From positions 1-64,000 of the forward strand of contig NZ_AUAS01000003.1 in the NCBI RefSeq assembly GCF_000428845.1: DNA of 64,000 nucleotides, written 5' to 3'. This document shows positions 8,261 to 17,260 of the stretch, one piece after another (the stretch's first letter is position 1; each line of letters begins with the position of its first letter). This DNA is from Dyadobacter alkalitolerans DSM 23607. Its GTDB lineage: Bacteria > Bacteroidota > Bacteroidia > Cytophagales > Spirosomataceae. A program made the translations under genes and the position numbers. A model generated the notes under the pieces. The model searched no databases. It had not been told where the DNA came from and saw only the letters and a list, made by a program, of their open reading frames with translations.

Positions 8261-8530
8261 GTGTTGCTGATCACAACGGGCATGAGCCTTGCGGTTGCCA
8301 TCGGCACTTACTCTAAAAGCAGCCGTTTGCAGGAAAGCGATCTCAGATTCCGGATTGCAAGGCAGCTCAGTCCAGCTCTTACAACAAAAGCTGATAGTAT
8401 TTACTATGAAGATCCTGACCGGGCGGAACTTGAAACACAGAAGCGTGAGGCGCATGAGCTAAACGTAAAAGAGGCAGAAGCAATTTTAAGCAGCGGCGAA
8501 TTGAAGCTAAGGAGGCTCAGGATCTGCTAA
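8261..8530 (+). CDS. Hypothetical small membrane-anchored protein
   Basis: This is an unrecognised open frame of about 90 residues. A hydrophobic stretch (VLLITTGMSLAVAIGTYS, continuing upstream as GFIISAA) is followed by a charged, helical C-terminal half rich in E, R and K. The frame opens just after a TGA at 8213 with no upstream ATG, so the start is a GTG at 8261 or an ATG at 8282, or the N-terminus has been lost. It is the first frame inside the island. It could be a remnant of a transfer or phage-related membrane protein; nothing in the sequence proves that. Confidence 0.3.
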   Translation: MLLITTGMSLAVAIGTYSKSSRLQESDLRFRIARQLSPALTTKADSIYYEDPDRAELETQKREAHELNVKEAEAILSSGELKLRRLRIC

Positions 8531-9017
8531 AACGGCTTAGAACCGAATGAATGTCAATATTCATCACTATAAAATTCAAAGTATTGCGGGAGACTGCGCC
8601 AAAGCTTCCATTTATTTGGCACATCAAATTCAAACCCCAGAGTACGAAAAAACCGTGGCATAAATGAAATTTGACCATCTTACCATTTTATATGTTTTGA
8701 TTTCAAGAAGGCCAATATAGTTCAGTTTAATCTTTCTGAGGTACGTTAAAACGGACTTGGGCAGTTTTATTCTTACTTGTATGTTTGGCAACAAAGCACA
8801 CAACAAGTTTCCTGCTTGCTGCTTGCAAACATGTCGTCGAAAGTGCAGAGAAGCCCATAGCCGGGGCCCGGCTGCACAAGTAAGGCCGCCGCTAATTCCG
8901 TCAATTCTTGGTCTCGGGCTGCTAAACAAAATCTCTATTATTAATTTGCGGCCTACTTCTTGACAGTGGACTATACTCCACTGTTTACCTTTGCTTAAAA
9001 AAGTTATGAAGGCAGAT
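8531..9017. other. Gene-poor stretch holding an orphan operator-promoter
   Basis: No convincing gene is seen on either strand. The one clear structure is the palindrome at 8963-8984 with a -7-like element (TACCTTTG, 8986-8993). An ATG at 9007 opens only 13 codons before a TAA. Confidence 0.5.
8963..8984. promoter_or_regulatory. MerR-like palindromic operator inside a promoter
   Basis: ACAGTGGA and TCCACTGT form perfect 8-bp arms around CTATAC. The palindrome sits between a TTGAC element at 8960 and TACCTTTG at 8986-8993. A palindrome in a long promoter spacer preceded by CTTGAC is the layout of MerR-family promoters. No MerR gene or intact target gene is next to it, so it appears orphaned. 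Confidence 0.4.
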
Positions 9018-9218
9018 CTAATTAAAGAAAAACCGTTCAATCGGTAACAATGGGGTGGTGCGAAGGCCGCGCGGGTTGTTTACAATTGGCCCGAGGCCAA
9101 TACCCGTCAAGACATATTCATATATGTAGAATGGAAAAATTATTACCAGTGTCAGCAATGTTGCTACTAGTAGGATTGCGCCAAAAGTGAGCCTAAGGGT
9201 TATGATAAAGAGGAGCAT
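9018..9218 (-). CDS. Hypothetical small membrane protein
   Basis: This is a 66-residue frame starting at an ATG. Residues 1-40 are very hydrophobic (LRLTFGAILLVATLLTLVII, then FPFYIYEYVLTGIGLG) and would form one long or two short membrane helices. The tail is short and polar. No family is recognised and no partner is obvious. The composition is credible for a real small membrane protein, but chance cannot be excluded at this length. Confidence 0.3.
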   Translation of the reverse strand: MLLFIITLRLTFGAILLVATLLTLVIIFPFYIYEYVLTGIGLGPIVNNPRGLRTTPLLPIERFFFN

Positions 9219-9376
9219 ATGCGTTATATTAAATTGAGGATGGTTTAGTTTTGAAACGCTACGGCTTAATAAGAATTCGGATTACCTGCCCCGGAAAGAA
9301 GGCGAGTTTGAGGAACCTTCCAGTTTGTTGGAATTGCCCGAACTGTAATTTACGGTCCGGACAATTCTGTTGACAT

Positions 9377-10559
9377 CTATTTTATGACAGCAATTTTGCT
9401 TGTGTTCTTGTGTTCAAAGTACCGTCAATAGCGTAATCTTTACAGTGTAAATGCCTGCGTTAAATCTTGCTAAATCGATCCCTTGTGCAGACACTGGCTG
9501 AACATCAAGTACTTTCCGTCCTGCACTATCATATACTGTGGCTTCTTTAACCTGGTTGTACTTGCTGATAAGCAGACTGTCACTGGCGGGGTTTGGATAG
9601 ACCAACGCTTCTGGGGCCTCAAACCTAACCGACTATTGGTCTGCAAGCGAAACTGTGATATGCCACATATCTCCGGAATTCCTAACTTTTTCTGTTCCCC
9701 ACACCCCATTTCCGCCGTCCGTACGGAGATACACGCCAAATACAACATCTGTAATATCAGATCCTGTTATCATTACACTTCCACATGCTGCTCCATTAGC
9801 GCAATTGCCTGTAATCGTGGATTGTGCATGTAGAATCTTCTTATTGGTTGCATCCAGCAACATTTCCTTGTTACCAGAGAGCCTCACCAATGTATTTGCA
9901 GGTGATTGGAGCTCCAGTTCTGTGGCGAACCCCAGGTGTTTGTTGGCAAAATTTGTCGTTGCGCCCAATCCTATGAGTGAAATAACCGGATTTTTTACCG
10001 GTCGGCTAAACCGCAACCTCAATTTGCCATAGTAATAACGACTGGTATCGGTCGTAGGTGCTTTTATACTCATTAAAGGTTTTGCCGACAGAAATACCTG
10101 GACACCTACGTTGGTAAATAGATTGATGCCATGGCCCGCAGTGCCTTGGGGATGGGATGTAAATATGGAACGGGTCGAATCGGCAAAATGGTAATTATTG
10201 TTTACCACCGTCGCAGGTTTAACTTGGCAAGCACTAGCACCGGAAGCAGCTCCAAACGTCATTCCGGTAACGTGCTGCGGAACAGTAATGTATTTTTGAT
10301 CGTCAAGGCTGAAAGTTACTGAAAGTGGTGATTGCGCCTTTTGAAAATAGATCCCTTCATTGCTGCCCCCGTTATTATTTAGAAAAAAATTGAGCGTTTG
10401 TGGTATGGAAGTAGGTCCTTTGGGAACGGGCGGGGAGAAGCTGTTGTTGGCGCCGTCCTGCACAAATTCCAGGGTATTTTGTACTTGACGTGAAAGTCCC
10501 ACGGCCCATATCATAAGCAAAAAACACACACTGGCCAGAAGGAATTGTTTTGAAAGCAT
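9377..10559 (-). pseudogene. Secreted T9SS-type protein broken by an in-frame TAG and frameshifts
   Basis: The protein starts at 10559 with a signal peptide (KQFLLASVCFLLMIWAVG). It continues for about 308 residues of unrecognised extracellular domain, rich in N, T, S and G, to a TAG at 9633-9635. The same frame then continues with SVRFEAPEALVYPNPASD, the start of a T9SS type A sorting domain. That domain is also damaged: frames must change at least twice to reach the usual ending DGTLNT...SKIAVIK with a stop at 9377. Without the sorting domain the product would reach the periplasm but not the cell surface. I start it at the ATG at 10559, not the TTG at 10574. Confidence 0.75.
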
Positions 10560-10598
10560 ACTAAAGAGTAACAATGTTTATGTGGTCCAACATCTCTA

Positions 10599-11255
10599 TT
10601 AAGAAGCAGATGTCAAACTTACATAATGATGCATATGGGTAGGGTTTTGGGCTTGTGCAATTAAAAAATGTGCAACATCTTCTCTTGAAATTTTTTCTAA
10701 TTTCATTCCTTGCTCTAATCTTAGATGCGCTTTGAAATTGCCTTTCGGCCGCCGGTTCGTCATTATTGCTGGCCGTATAATCTCGGAGAACCGGTAACCC
10801 TTTGACAGTATCTTTTCCATTTGTGTCTTATCGTTATACGATTTAGTCAATATTCTGGGCAAGGCAAACTGCCAGGTAAATGGAAGGTATTTCCTGCTCT
10901 CTCCAGCCCCAAACGCTGAAACCACCAGTAACGGTACTTCCATTTTCAAATCCTTTAATGCGCTCAAAATTGCTATTGCCGTGTTGCTGTAAATATTCGC
11001 GTATCCGTCCATTTGTCCCAACATCAGCTGGAATTTGGCTCCCACTGTCACGATGACCGCATTCGAGCCGGTAATTGCTTTCTTGACATCATCGACCGAA
11101 GTAACGGAGCCTTTGAGTTTTAGGAGCTTTTTATGATCCGCGATCTTATCCATGTTCGAAGAAAGGGCAACTACTTGATGGCCTTTCTTTAACGCATGTT
11201 GGACAGTAGTTATCCCCAGGTCGGTTGATGCCCCTATAATTGTTATTTGTTTCAT
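10599..11255 (-). CDS. NAD(P)-binding atypical SDR protein
   Basis: This is a 218-residue protein with an N-terminal Rossmann motif TIIGASTDLGITTVQHALKK. It resembles the NAD(P)H-binding, NmrA-like or flavin-reductase-like atypical SDRs: SDDVKKAITGSNAVIVTVGA-type strand, VVSAFGAGESRKYLP, and IIRPAIMTNRRPKGNF. No classical YxxxK catalytic pair is evident, as usual in this group. The start is the ATG at 11255; the frame is open upstream, but that part overlaps the aqpZ terminator. Likely roles are redox sensing or reduction of a small molecule. Substrate unknown. Confidence 0.75.
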   Translation of the reverse strand: MKQITIIGASTDLGITTVQHALKKGHQVVALSSNMDKIADHKKLLKLKGSVTSVDDVKKAITGSNAVIVTVGAKFQLMLGQMDGYANIYSNTAIAILSALKDLKMEVPLLVVSAFGAGESRKYLPFTWQFALPRILTKSYNDKTQMEKILSKGYRFSEIIRPAIMTNRRPKGNFKAHLRLEQGMKLEKISREDVAHFLIAQAQNPTHMHHYVSLTSAS

Positions 11256-11309
11256 GCATTTTGCTGGTAACATTAGTGGATATGAACGCCGGATAAGTGG
11301 CTTTTTAAA

Positions 11310-11338
11310 ATAGCCCCCTAACAAAGTCGGGGGGCTAT
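11310..11338 (-). terminator. Intrinsic terminator after aqpZ
   Basis: A 9-bp GC-rich stem (ATAGCCCCC with GGGGGCTAT) is followed on the minus strand by TTTTAAAAA. It lies about 70 bp beyond the aqpZ stop. Confidence 0.7.
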
Positions 11339-11410
11339 CTGCCTACTCAACGTTTTATTAACTACCAAAAAATAATGACCTTCCCCTTGCTGCTGCTGAT
11401 TATTGGTGAT

Positions 11411-12106
11411 TTACTCACTAAATGCCTTAGGCTTATCTGACAGGGTTTTATAAACGACGCCAGCCAGAAGAGCTCCGGCCAACGGCGTGATCACGAAAAG
11501 CCATAATTGCTCCATCGCCCATCCGCCGACAAATATCGCTTGGCTTATACTACGGGCCGGGTTCACCGATGTGTTAGTGACCGGAATGCTGATCAGGTGT
11601 ATTAAGGTTAATCCTAGTCCAATGGCAATGCCTGCAAAGCCAAACGGTGCCGAAGGATAAGTAGATCCAAGAATGATTATCAGGAACATAAACGTCATCA
11701 CAAACTCGGTAATAAGTGCGGCCGACATGCTGTAGCCACCGGGAGAATGTTCCCCATACCCATTTGCTGCAAAGTCCTCAATTGCATCGCCGTTTCCGAT
11801 AATGATGAAATATAGTACCGCAGCGCCTGCAATGCCGCCTAGCACCTGTGACAACATATAACCTAACAGCTCCTTGCCATCAAAGCGCCCGCCTGCCCAC
11901 AGGCCTAGCGATACGGCCGGATTAAGGTGGGCTCCGGAAATGTGCCCCAGCGAGTATGCAATTGTCAGGACTGTTAAACCAAATGCCAGTGAAACACCTA
12001 AAAGGCCGATGCCAACGTTGGGAAAACTTGCTGAGAGGGCTGCACTACCGCAGCCGCCAAGGACTAGCCAAAATGTACCTATAAATTCTGCCGTGTATTT
12101 TTTCAT
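11411..12106 (-). CDS. aqpZ: Aquaporin Z (MIP-family water channel)
   Basis: This is a 231-residue inner-membrane channel, the normal AqpZ length, with six membrane helices. Both half-helix NPA boxes are present: [11 protein letters not shown] in the first half and [11 protein letters not shown] in the second. The arginine after the second NPA and the small residues nearby form the narrow selectivity filter of water-specific members. It begins [20 protein letters not shown], close to the usual AqpZ start. It is a single-gene unit ending in a strong terminator at 11310-11338. Confidence 0.95.
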   Translation of the reverse strand: MKKYTAEFIGTFWLVLGGCGSAALSASFPNVGIGLLGVSLAFGLTVLTIAYSLGHISGAHLNPAVSLGLWAGGRFDGKELLGYMLSQVLGGIAGAAVLYFIIIGNGDAIEDFAANGYGEHSPGGYSMSAALITEFVMTFMFLIIILGSTYPSAPFGFAGIAIGLGLTLIHLISIPVTNTSVNPARSISQAIFVGGWAMEQLWLFVITPLAGALLAGVVYKTLSDKPKAFSE

Positions 12107-12664
12107 ATTTCAAAAGAACGGTGTTGGTTGCATAGCAGGCGAGCCTATCCATTTTTGCGAATACATACGAGCGCCACCAGTGCAATCAATGTTAAAAGAG
12201 GGCACAGTCATATTTCGGAAACCCGACGGGTCATTGGAAATTCGACATAACAAAGCTATAAAAACGTTTTATACGTCGAATGTTAATAAAAGTAATTTCA
12301 CATAGAGATTTGTCGATCACTGTCATATTAGTTCTACAAAAAATCTGTTCTTTCGTGAGTATTTCATTCAGTTGCATACGCTTTCAATGTTGATGACCAA
12401 ATCAGCACTGGTCTGAAGTCTAGATTGAAAAATGATTACGGTAAGTCTATTAACAATACATACGCTTTTCTCAGAAAATCACCGAATATTCAAACCCAAA
12501 CCCAACACTGAATCCTAAAAACGGACAAGTCTTCTCATTTCTCCAACTGCCAGTTGGTAGTTAAATTTGGATTATTGAACAGATTTGTAGAATCTTGTAG
12601 GGTCTACACAAATAGTTGTAGAATAATTTTTTATTCACCCTAGGTTGGGCTTTTTACTTTCTTA
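12107..12664. other. Intergenic region upstream of sensor kinase A
   Basis: These 558 bp are AT-rich and contain no credible gene. The last 90 bp hold the TTGTAG half-sites and a -7-like element for the kinase gene. The rest shows nothing I can interpret. Confidence 0.6.
12585..12648 (+). promoter_or_regulatory. TTGTAG half-sites and promoter of sensor kinase A
   Basis: TTGTAG occurs at 12585, 12595 and 12616, with an inverted copy (CTACACAA) at 12604-12611, so 12595-12611 is a near-palindrome. TAGGTTGG at 12641-12648 differs at one base from the -7 consensus and lies 17 bp before the ATG. A related box (TTGTCGACATCTACAA) precedes the secreted-protein genes at 22508-22523. Binding by one of the two adjacent LuxR-type regulators is the natural guess. 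Confidence 0.5.
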
Positions 12665-15600
12665 ATGTTTAAAAATAAGCTCGCTTTTTTTTTCATTCTT
12701 TTGCTCGCACTTGGAAGGCCTGTTTTATCTCAGACAATACGGGAAAAGGGTTTGTCAGCCTTCCAAATCAAACACTACACCAACGAGGATGGCCTGCCAC
12801 AAAACAGTGTCTATTCCATTGCAAAGGACGAGTTTGGGTACATCTGGCTTTCTACCGAACGGGGATTGGCACGTTTTGACGGAATCGCGTTTAAGGTCTT
12901 CGATAATTTCGGCAAAACATATCAGGCAGCAAGTATAGGTTCGTTCCATATTGATCCACGGGCAAAGGCAGACGGTTTTTTCGCCCTGAACAGCGAGCAG
13001 AACTTCATCCATATTCATCATGGAAGGGCTGCTCTTGACACGACACTATACCGCCAGCTGGCGGCCCAGCCGTTCCCCTATCCCAGCAGGGGTACCGGGT
13101 ATGTATACGAAAGATCTCCAACCCTTTTTCACGCAAATACCTTCCCCGACTATTTTGCCATTCCTGCCGGCAACGACCGCTTCTTCGTTTACGACACAAG
13201 GAATCTGGATTACTACGAGCGAAAAAATAAAGTAGGCCGGATCAGCTTGCCTGGCAAAAGCATATGGGATTTTTTCCGGGTGAATGATGGTCTTTATCAT
13301 CTCGAAGATGGGACGTTGACCCGCTTTGCCGCGGGCGCAGGCCAATTCAAGGGCGAACAGGTTCACTTTAAAGGTGACCTGATTCATGACAGGTCATACA
13401 AGCGCGAAAGCCCCCTGGAGATATTCTGGAACAACGCAACCAATCAAACTTTTGTAGTGGTGGGGCAGTCGCTTTACCACATCACTCCGACAGCCAATGG
13501 CAATTTAACCTCCGAGCTGATCATGAGGGGCTTTGATTTCCAAAAGGAACAGATCAAAGCCGTTTATTACGATCAGAAGGCAGGACGAATTTTTCTCGGC
13601 AGTCAGCTTAGCGGAGTTTGGGTATTGACACGGAAGAAGTTCCTTCCCCTGGCTACGGATTTTCCAGGTACCGACCAAGTTTACTACGGGCAGGCTTTAA
13701 CTGGTACAGGCGTGCTGTCCGCGCAGGGCATTGCCTACTCCCAGGAGGGGCCCGAGGGTAAAATACTGGCCAGACAACTGCCGCTGGTGACAAAAAGTGT
13801 CTTCTGGGACAAGTACAGTATCCTCGTTGACCACCAGGGATACATTTGGTGCAAGCAGGGGCCAAGGTTGACAGTGATAAAGCCTGACGGGTCCGGGATA
13901 AGGTTTTCCTGGGAGCTACCCGGGAGAACCTCCCAGCTGTACCAGGGAAGAGACAAAACCATTTGGATTGGAACGCTGGATGGAGGGTTACTCTATGTAA
14001 AAGCACCTTTCACAAATCGCACTGCCCCCACTTTATTTTCTAAAGAGCCGTTAAATGACATATCGTGGATTACTGAACAAGGCCCCGATTCCATTTGGGT
14101 TGGTACCCGCAAGGGATTATTTCGGGTCTCGCGCCATACCAAAGCAGTATCTTCAATCAAAGGCCTGGAAAACGCTTATATCCGGAGTATGCTCATTTCC
14201 CGCGATAAGTCGGAAACTTGGATTACTACTTATAAAGACGGATTCTTTCTCCTTAAAAAAGGGAAACTTACCCGCTTTCCGCTTGACACGAAAGGATATC
14301 TGGCCAGTGCGCATTGCATTATTGAAGATGGTAAGGGTTTTTTATGGATTACGACCAACCAAGGGATTTTCCAGGTCCTTTTGTCGGACCTTCTGGCGTA
14401 TTCGGAAAAGCCCCGGGAACTGTATTATCACCGTTACGCAAAGACGGACGGATTTAATACAAATGAATTCAATGGAGGATGCCAGCCGTGCGCGGTTCGG
14501 CTGCCTTCCGGATACGTGTCTCTCCCGTCCATAAACGGATTGATTTGGTTTAAGCCGGAGATGACCACTGCCGAGGTTCCCGCGAACAGTATTATGGTCG
14601 ACCGGATTGACATTGACGGGAAGCCAACGCCGGCGAAGCAAAAACAAGTCGTCTTCTCACAAGATCAAAAACAGCTGGCGTTGCAGGTTAACACGCCTTT
14701 TTTAGGCAACCCTGATAACCTGGCATTCTCTTATACATTACAGAAAGAAGGCAAAACCCCGAAGGCATCAGATTGGTTACGCATTGAGACAACAGCAGGC
14801 AATGTGGCCACTATCACGATTTCAACTTTAAGCCAAGGCCATTATGTCTTAAACGTCAGAAAAGCTAATGGTTTTGGAGAAGCCAATTATAGTTATGAAA
14901 CAATCCGTATCACCGTTCCTCCCTTTTGGTATCAGACATGGTGGTTTTATTCGTCTGTCTTTCTGGCTCTAATCCTTTCTTTTTTATTTTATTCAAAATA
15001 CAGGATCCGAGCGATCAAACGACGGAATTTGCTGCTTGAAATGCAGGTAAGTGAGCGGACCAGTCAATTACAACTAACACTTCGGGATCTGGAAAAATCA
15101 CAGGAAGAGCTGCTAAACCAAATGCATCTTCAATCCAGGTTCATGGCCTCTATCGCCCACGATGTACGCTCGCCATTAGGCGCAGTAATCATTGTTTCCG
15201 ATGAAATGCAAAAGATGGTCGACCAGCAGCAATACAATGAGGTATCTCTATTTGTCAAAAATATTGCAGATACCATCAGACGGGTAAAGGACTCCCTTGA
15301 GGATATGCTGGCTTATGTCAAAATTCAGGTTTATAAGCACGAGCCGAAGAATGAAAGGATTTTGCTTTATAATCTGATCGAGGAAAATATGCAGTTATAT
15401 GGAAAAAATACAAAGATCAATTCAAATACCTTCTTAAACTTGATCCCGGCCGACGTTGTCGTGGTAACGAATGCACAGCTGCTCAAAATTATTGTCCACA
15501 ATCTGATGGACAATGCTAATAAATATACCGATAACGGTGAAATCAGAGCCTATACTTTGCAGGACACCAACCGGTTGAGTCTGGTAATTGAAGATAATGG

Positions 15601-15781
15601 TCAGGGTATTTCACAGGATCTTGTTGAATGGTTCACATCAGGCAAACCGCTTTCAGCGCCGTCATCCAACGGTGGTATCGGTTTGGCAATGGTCAGGGAA
15701 CTGGCCGCCGCCGTTGCTGAAAGCATCCGGATAGAGCGGCTAAATCAGGGAACGAAAATAATCATCACTTTCCATAACTAA
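12665..15781 (+). CDS. Two-component sensor histidine kinase with periplasmic beta-propeller (module A)
   Basis: This protein has 1038 residues. A signal peptide (residues 1-22, ending PVLSQ) is followed by Reg_prop repeats (NEDGLPQNSVYSIAKDEFGY; later DEFGYIWLS and GKGFLWITTNQGIFQ) forming a large periplasmic propeller. Next come a Y_Y_Y domain (about 690-760), one membrane helix (WWFYSSVFLALILSFLFYS) and a cytoplasmic kinase. The phospho-acceptor is His832 in IAHDVRSPLGA. The ATPase boxes are NLMDNANKYTDNG, IEDNGQGIS and GGIGLAMV. It has no fused receiver or AraC domain, so it needs a separate regulator. The convergent LuxR-type gene at 15807 and the one at 16532 are the likely partners. 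The ligand is unknown. Confidence 0.9.
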   Translation: MFKNKLAFFFILLLALGRPVLSQTIREKGLSAFQIKHYTNEDGLPQNSVYSIAKDEFGYIWLSTERGLARFDGIAFKVFDNFGKTYQAASIGSFHIDPRAKADGFFALNSEQNFIHIHHGRAALDTTLYRQLAAQPFPYPSRGTGYVYERSPTLFHANTFPDYFAIPAGNDRFFVYDTRNLDYYERKNKVGRISLPGKSIWDFFRVNDGLYHLEDGTLTRFAAGAGQFKGEQVHFKGDLIHDRSYKRESPLEIFWNNATNQTFVVVGQSLYHITPTANGNLTSELIMRGFDFQKEQIKAVYYDQKAGRIFLGSQLSGVWVLTRKKFLPLATDFPGTDQVYYGQALTGTGVLSAQGIAYSQEGPEGKILARQLPLVTKSVFWDKYSILVDHQGYIWCKQGPRLTVIKPDGSGIRFSWELPGRTSQLYQGRDKTIWIGTLDGGLLYVKAPFTNRTAPTLFSKEPLNDISWITEQGPDSIWVGTRKGLFRVSRHTKAVSSIKGLENAYIRSMLISRDKSETWITTYKDGFFLLKKGKLTRFPLDTKGYLASAHCIIEDGKGFLWITTNQGIFQVLLSDLLAYSEKPRELYYHRYAKTDGFNTNEFNGGCQPCAVRLPSGYVSLPSINGLIWFKPEMTTAEVPANSIMVDRIDIDGKPTPAKQKQVVFSQDQKQLALQVNTPFLGNPDNLAFSYTLQKEGKTPKASDWLRIETTAGNVATITISTLSQGHYVLNVRKANGFGEANYSYETIRITVPPFWYQTWWFYSSVFLALILSFLFYSKYRIRAIKRRNLLLEMQVSERTSQLQLTLRDLEKSQEELLNQMHLQSRFMASIAHDVRSPLGAVIIVSDEMQKMVDQQQYNEVSLFVKNIADTIRRVKDSLEDMLAYVKIQVYKHEPKNERILLYNLIEENMQLYGKNTKINSNTFLNLIPADVVVVTNAQLLKIIVHNLMDNANKYTDNGEIRAYTLQDTNRLSLVIEDNGQGISQDLVEWFTSGKPLSAPSSNGGIGLAMVRELAAAVAESIRIERLNQGTKIIITFHN

Positions 15782-15806
15782 GTTTGACCACAACGGTGCA
15801 CGTACT

Positions 15807-16436
15807 TCACAGTCCCTGTACTTTCTTTGCCAGATCAATTACACTTGTAACACCCATTTTCTCAAATATGCGGGCTTTATAGGTACTAATGGTATTGGCG
15901 CGTAAATTCAAATTAAATGCAATCTCTTTAACCCATTTTCCCTCAATCAGAAGATCCATAACCTCTTTCTCCCGGCCGGACAAATTTTTGGAAATCTTCT
16001 GTCGCTGTGAGACTGAGCTTCCAGTTGACACAGCAGAAAGCAGACGGTCCTGAATTGCCGAGCTTACATACCGTTTGTTTTTCATTACCGTCGTGATTGC
16101 AACGACTAGCTCATCTCTGTCAACAGATTTAGAGACATACCCATTTGCACCAGCGGCGATGTATTCAAGCGCGTGAATCTGTTCATCCGCTGCGGAACAC
16201 ACAAGGATTATAACCCTAGGCTGTCGTTGCCTAATCCGATCAATCATCGACTTACCTTTTCCTCCGGGAATATCGATGTCGAGTAAAATCAAATCAAATG
16301 TAACAACTTCGATATAGGAAACGGCGGCTTCAAAATCATCTGCTTCCATGACCGCTGCCTGACGATAAAGCTCGCCAAGCACGATCTTTTGACTCATACG
16401 CACTAAAAAATGATCTTCAATCAGTAGAACTTTCAC
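15807..16436 (-). CDS. LuxR/NarL-family response regulator (module A)
   Basis: This is a 209-residue regulator. Residues 1-120 form a receiver with the acidic pair Glu7-Asp8, phospho-acceptor Asp53 in ILLDIDIPGG and the conserved lysine in NGYVSKSVD. Residues 145-209 form a LuxR helix-turn-helix (LSGREKEVMDLLIEGKWVKE, then TISTYKARIFEKMGV). It is convergent with the kinase gene, 25 bp apart, and is the best candidate partner. A second LuxR-type gene follows upstream on the same strand, with a 95-bp gap. The shared -KARIFEKMGV- type recognition region suggests the two regulators are paralogues. Confidence 0.9.
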   Translation of the reverse strand: MKVLLIEDHFLVRMSQKIVLGELYRQAAVMEADDFEAAVSYIEVVTFDLILLDIDIPGGKGKSMIDRIRQRQPRVIILVCSAADEQIHALEYIAAGANGYVSKSVDRDELVVAITTVMKNKRYVSSAIQDRLLSAVSTGSSVSQRQKISKNLSGREKEVMDLLIEGKWVKEIAFNLNLRANTISTYKARIFEKMGVTSVIDLAKKVQGL

Positions 16437-16531
16437 CTTTCAAATTCGTGGGTTAGTAATAACGGGTGCAATGTTGTAATGCTTAGAATTCCGGCGCCGG
16501 ACAAGCCGTATTTCGACAGTAGCGCCGCAAG

Positions 16532-17158
16532 CTATTTCTTTTCTTTGTTGATAACAACCTTATTGAGTTTGATAGCAAGATCAACAATATTATCTACTTC
16601 CAGTTTTTCGAAGATTTTCCGCTTATAATACCCAACGCTTTTAGAGGTCGTTCCAGCGATGACAGCGATCTGCTCATATGAATTCTTTGCAACCAATAAG
16701 TCGGCCATAATTTCCTCTCTTTTTGTGAGTGTGTGATTAATAGGCTTTTCAGTAATATAAAATAATAGATGCTCCTGGATATCGGCGCTGATGAACCTGG
16801 TATTACTTTCAGCGCGCCTCAGGCCTTCATTAATTTCTGCTGGTGAAGATTTGTTTGAAAACAAGGCCGTCACTCCTGCGCGGATGAACTTGTACATGAG
16901 CTGGGTTTGATCACCAAGGTGGACTAGGACCGCGGTATGCGGATTGGCTTTCTTATAGTTAAGTAGTAAAGCGGTGTCCTTTGCATCGGCCGCACTTACA
17001 TCCAGAATCATAACCTGAAATGTTGTCCCGTAAGACACTCCAATCGCGTCCTGCACAATGGGCGTCTCAATTATGACTGCATCTGGGTACTGATTGTTGA
17101 TAATTGTGCGAATCGCCAGGGAAAACAAATGGTTATCTGTAACGATTAGTATCGTCAT
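16532..17158 (-). CDS. LuxR-family regulator with degenerate receiver domain
   Basis: This is a 208-residue protein with the same plan as its neighbour at 15807. The receiver keeps Asp53 (MILDVSAAD). The acidic pair is reduced to Thr7-Asp8 (IVTDNH), and the conserved lysine position aligns with Asn in LFSNKSS. Phosphorylation may therefore be weak or absent, as in atypical receivers. The C-terminal LuxR helix-turn-helix is intact (LTKREEIMADLLVAK, then KSVGYYKRKIFEKLEVDNI). It could be an unphosphorylated partner or competitor of the neighbouring regulator, or could respond to another signal. It sits between that regulator and the large surface-protein gene. Confidence 0.82.
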   Translation of the reverse strand: MTILIVTDNHLFSLAIRTIINNQYPDAVIIETPIVQDAIGVSYGTTFQVMILDVSAADAKDTALLLNYKKANPHTAVLVHLGDQTQLMYKFIRAGVTALFSNKSSPAEINEGLRRAESNTRFISADIQEHLLFYITEKPINHTLTKREEIMADLLVAKNSYEQIAVIAGTTSKSVGYYKRKIFEKLEVDNIVDLAIKLNKVVINKEKK

Positions 17159-17217
17159 GATCGAAAAGTGTTATTTATATAAAGGTGTCTGATGATCGCT
17201 TTCGGTTATAAATGAAA

Positions 17218-17246
17218 ATTCCGGGCAGCAAGTTGCCGCCCGGAAT
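17218..17246 (-). terminator. Intrinsic terminator after the tectonin/GEVED gene
   Basis: ATTCCGGGC and GCCCGGAAT form a perfect 9-bp stem. On the minus strand the stem is followed by a T-rich run, 15 bp beyond the stop at 17261. Confidence 0.75.
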
Positions 17247-17260
17247 CGCAAGTTCCGCTA

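Noticed and set aside
9245..9348. Plus-strand frame ending EFEEPSSLLELPEL with a stop, resembling the C-terminus of a protein.
   Set aside because: About 30 codons only, no start, no recognisable family; too little to annotate.
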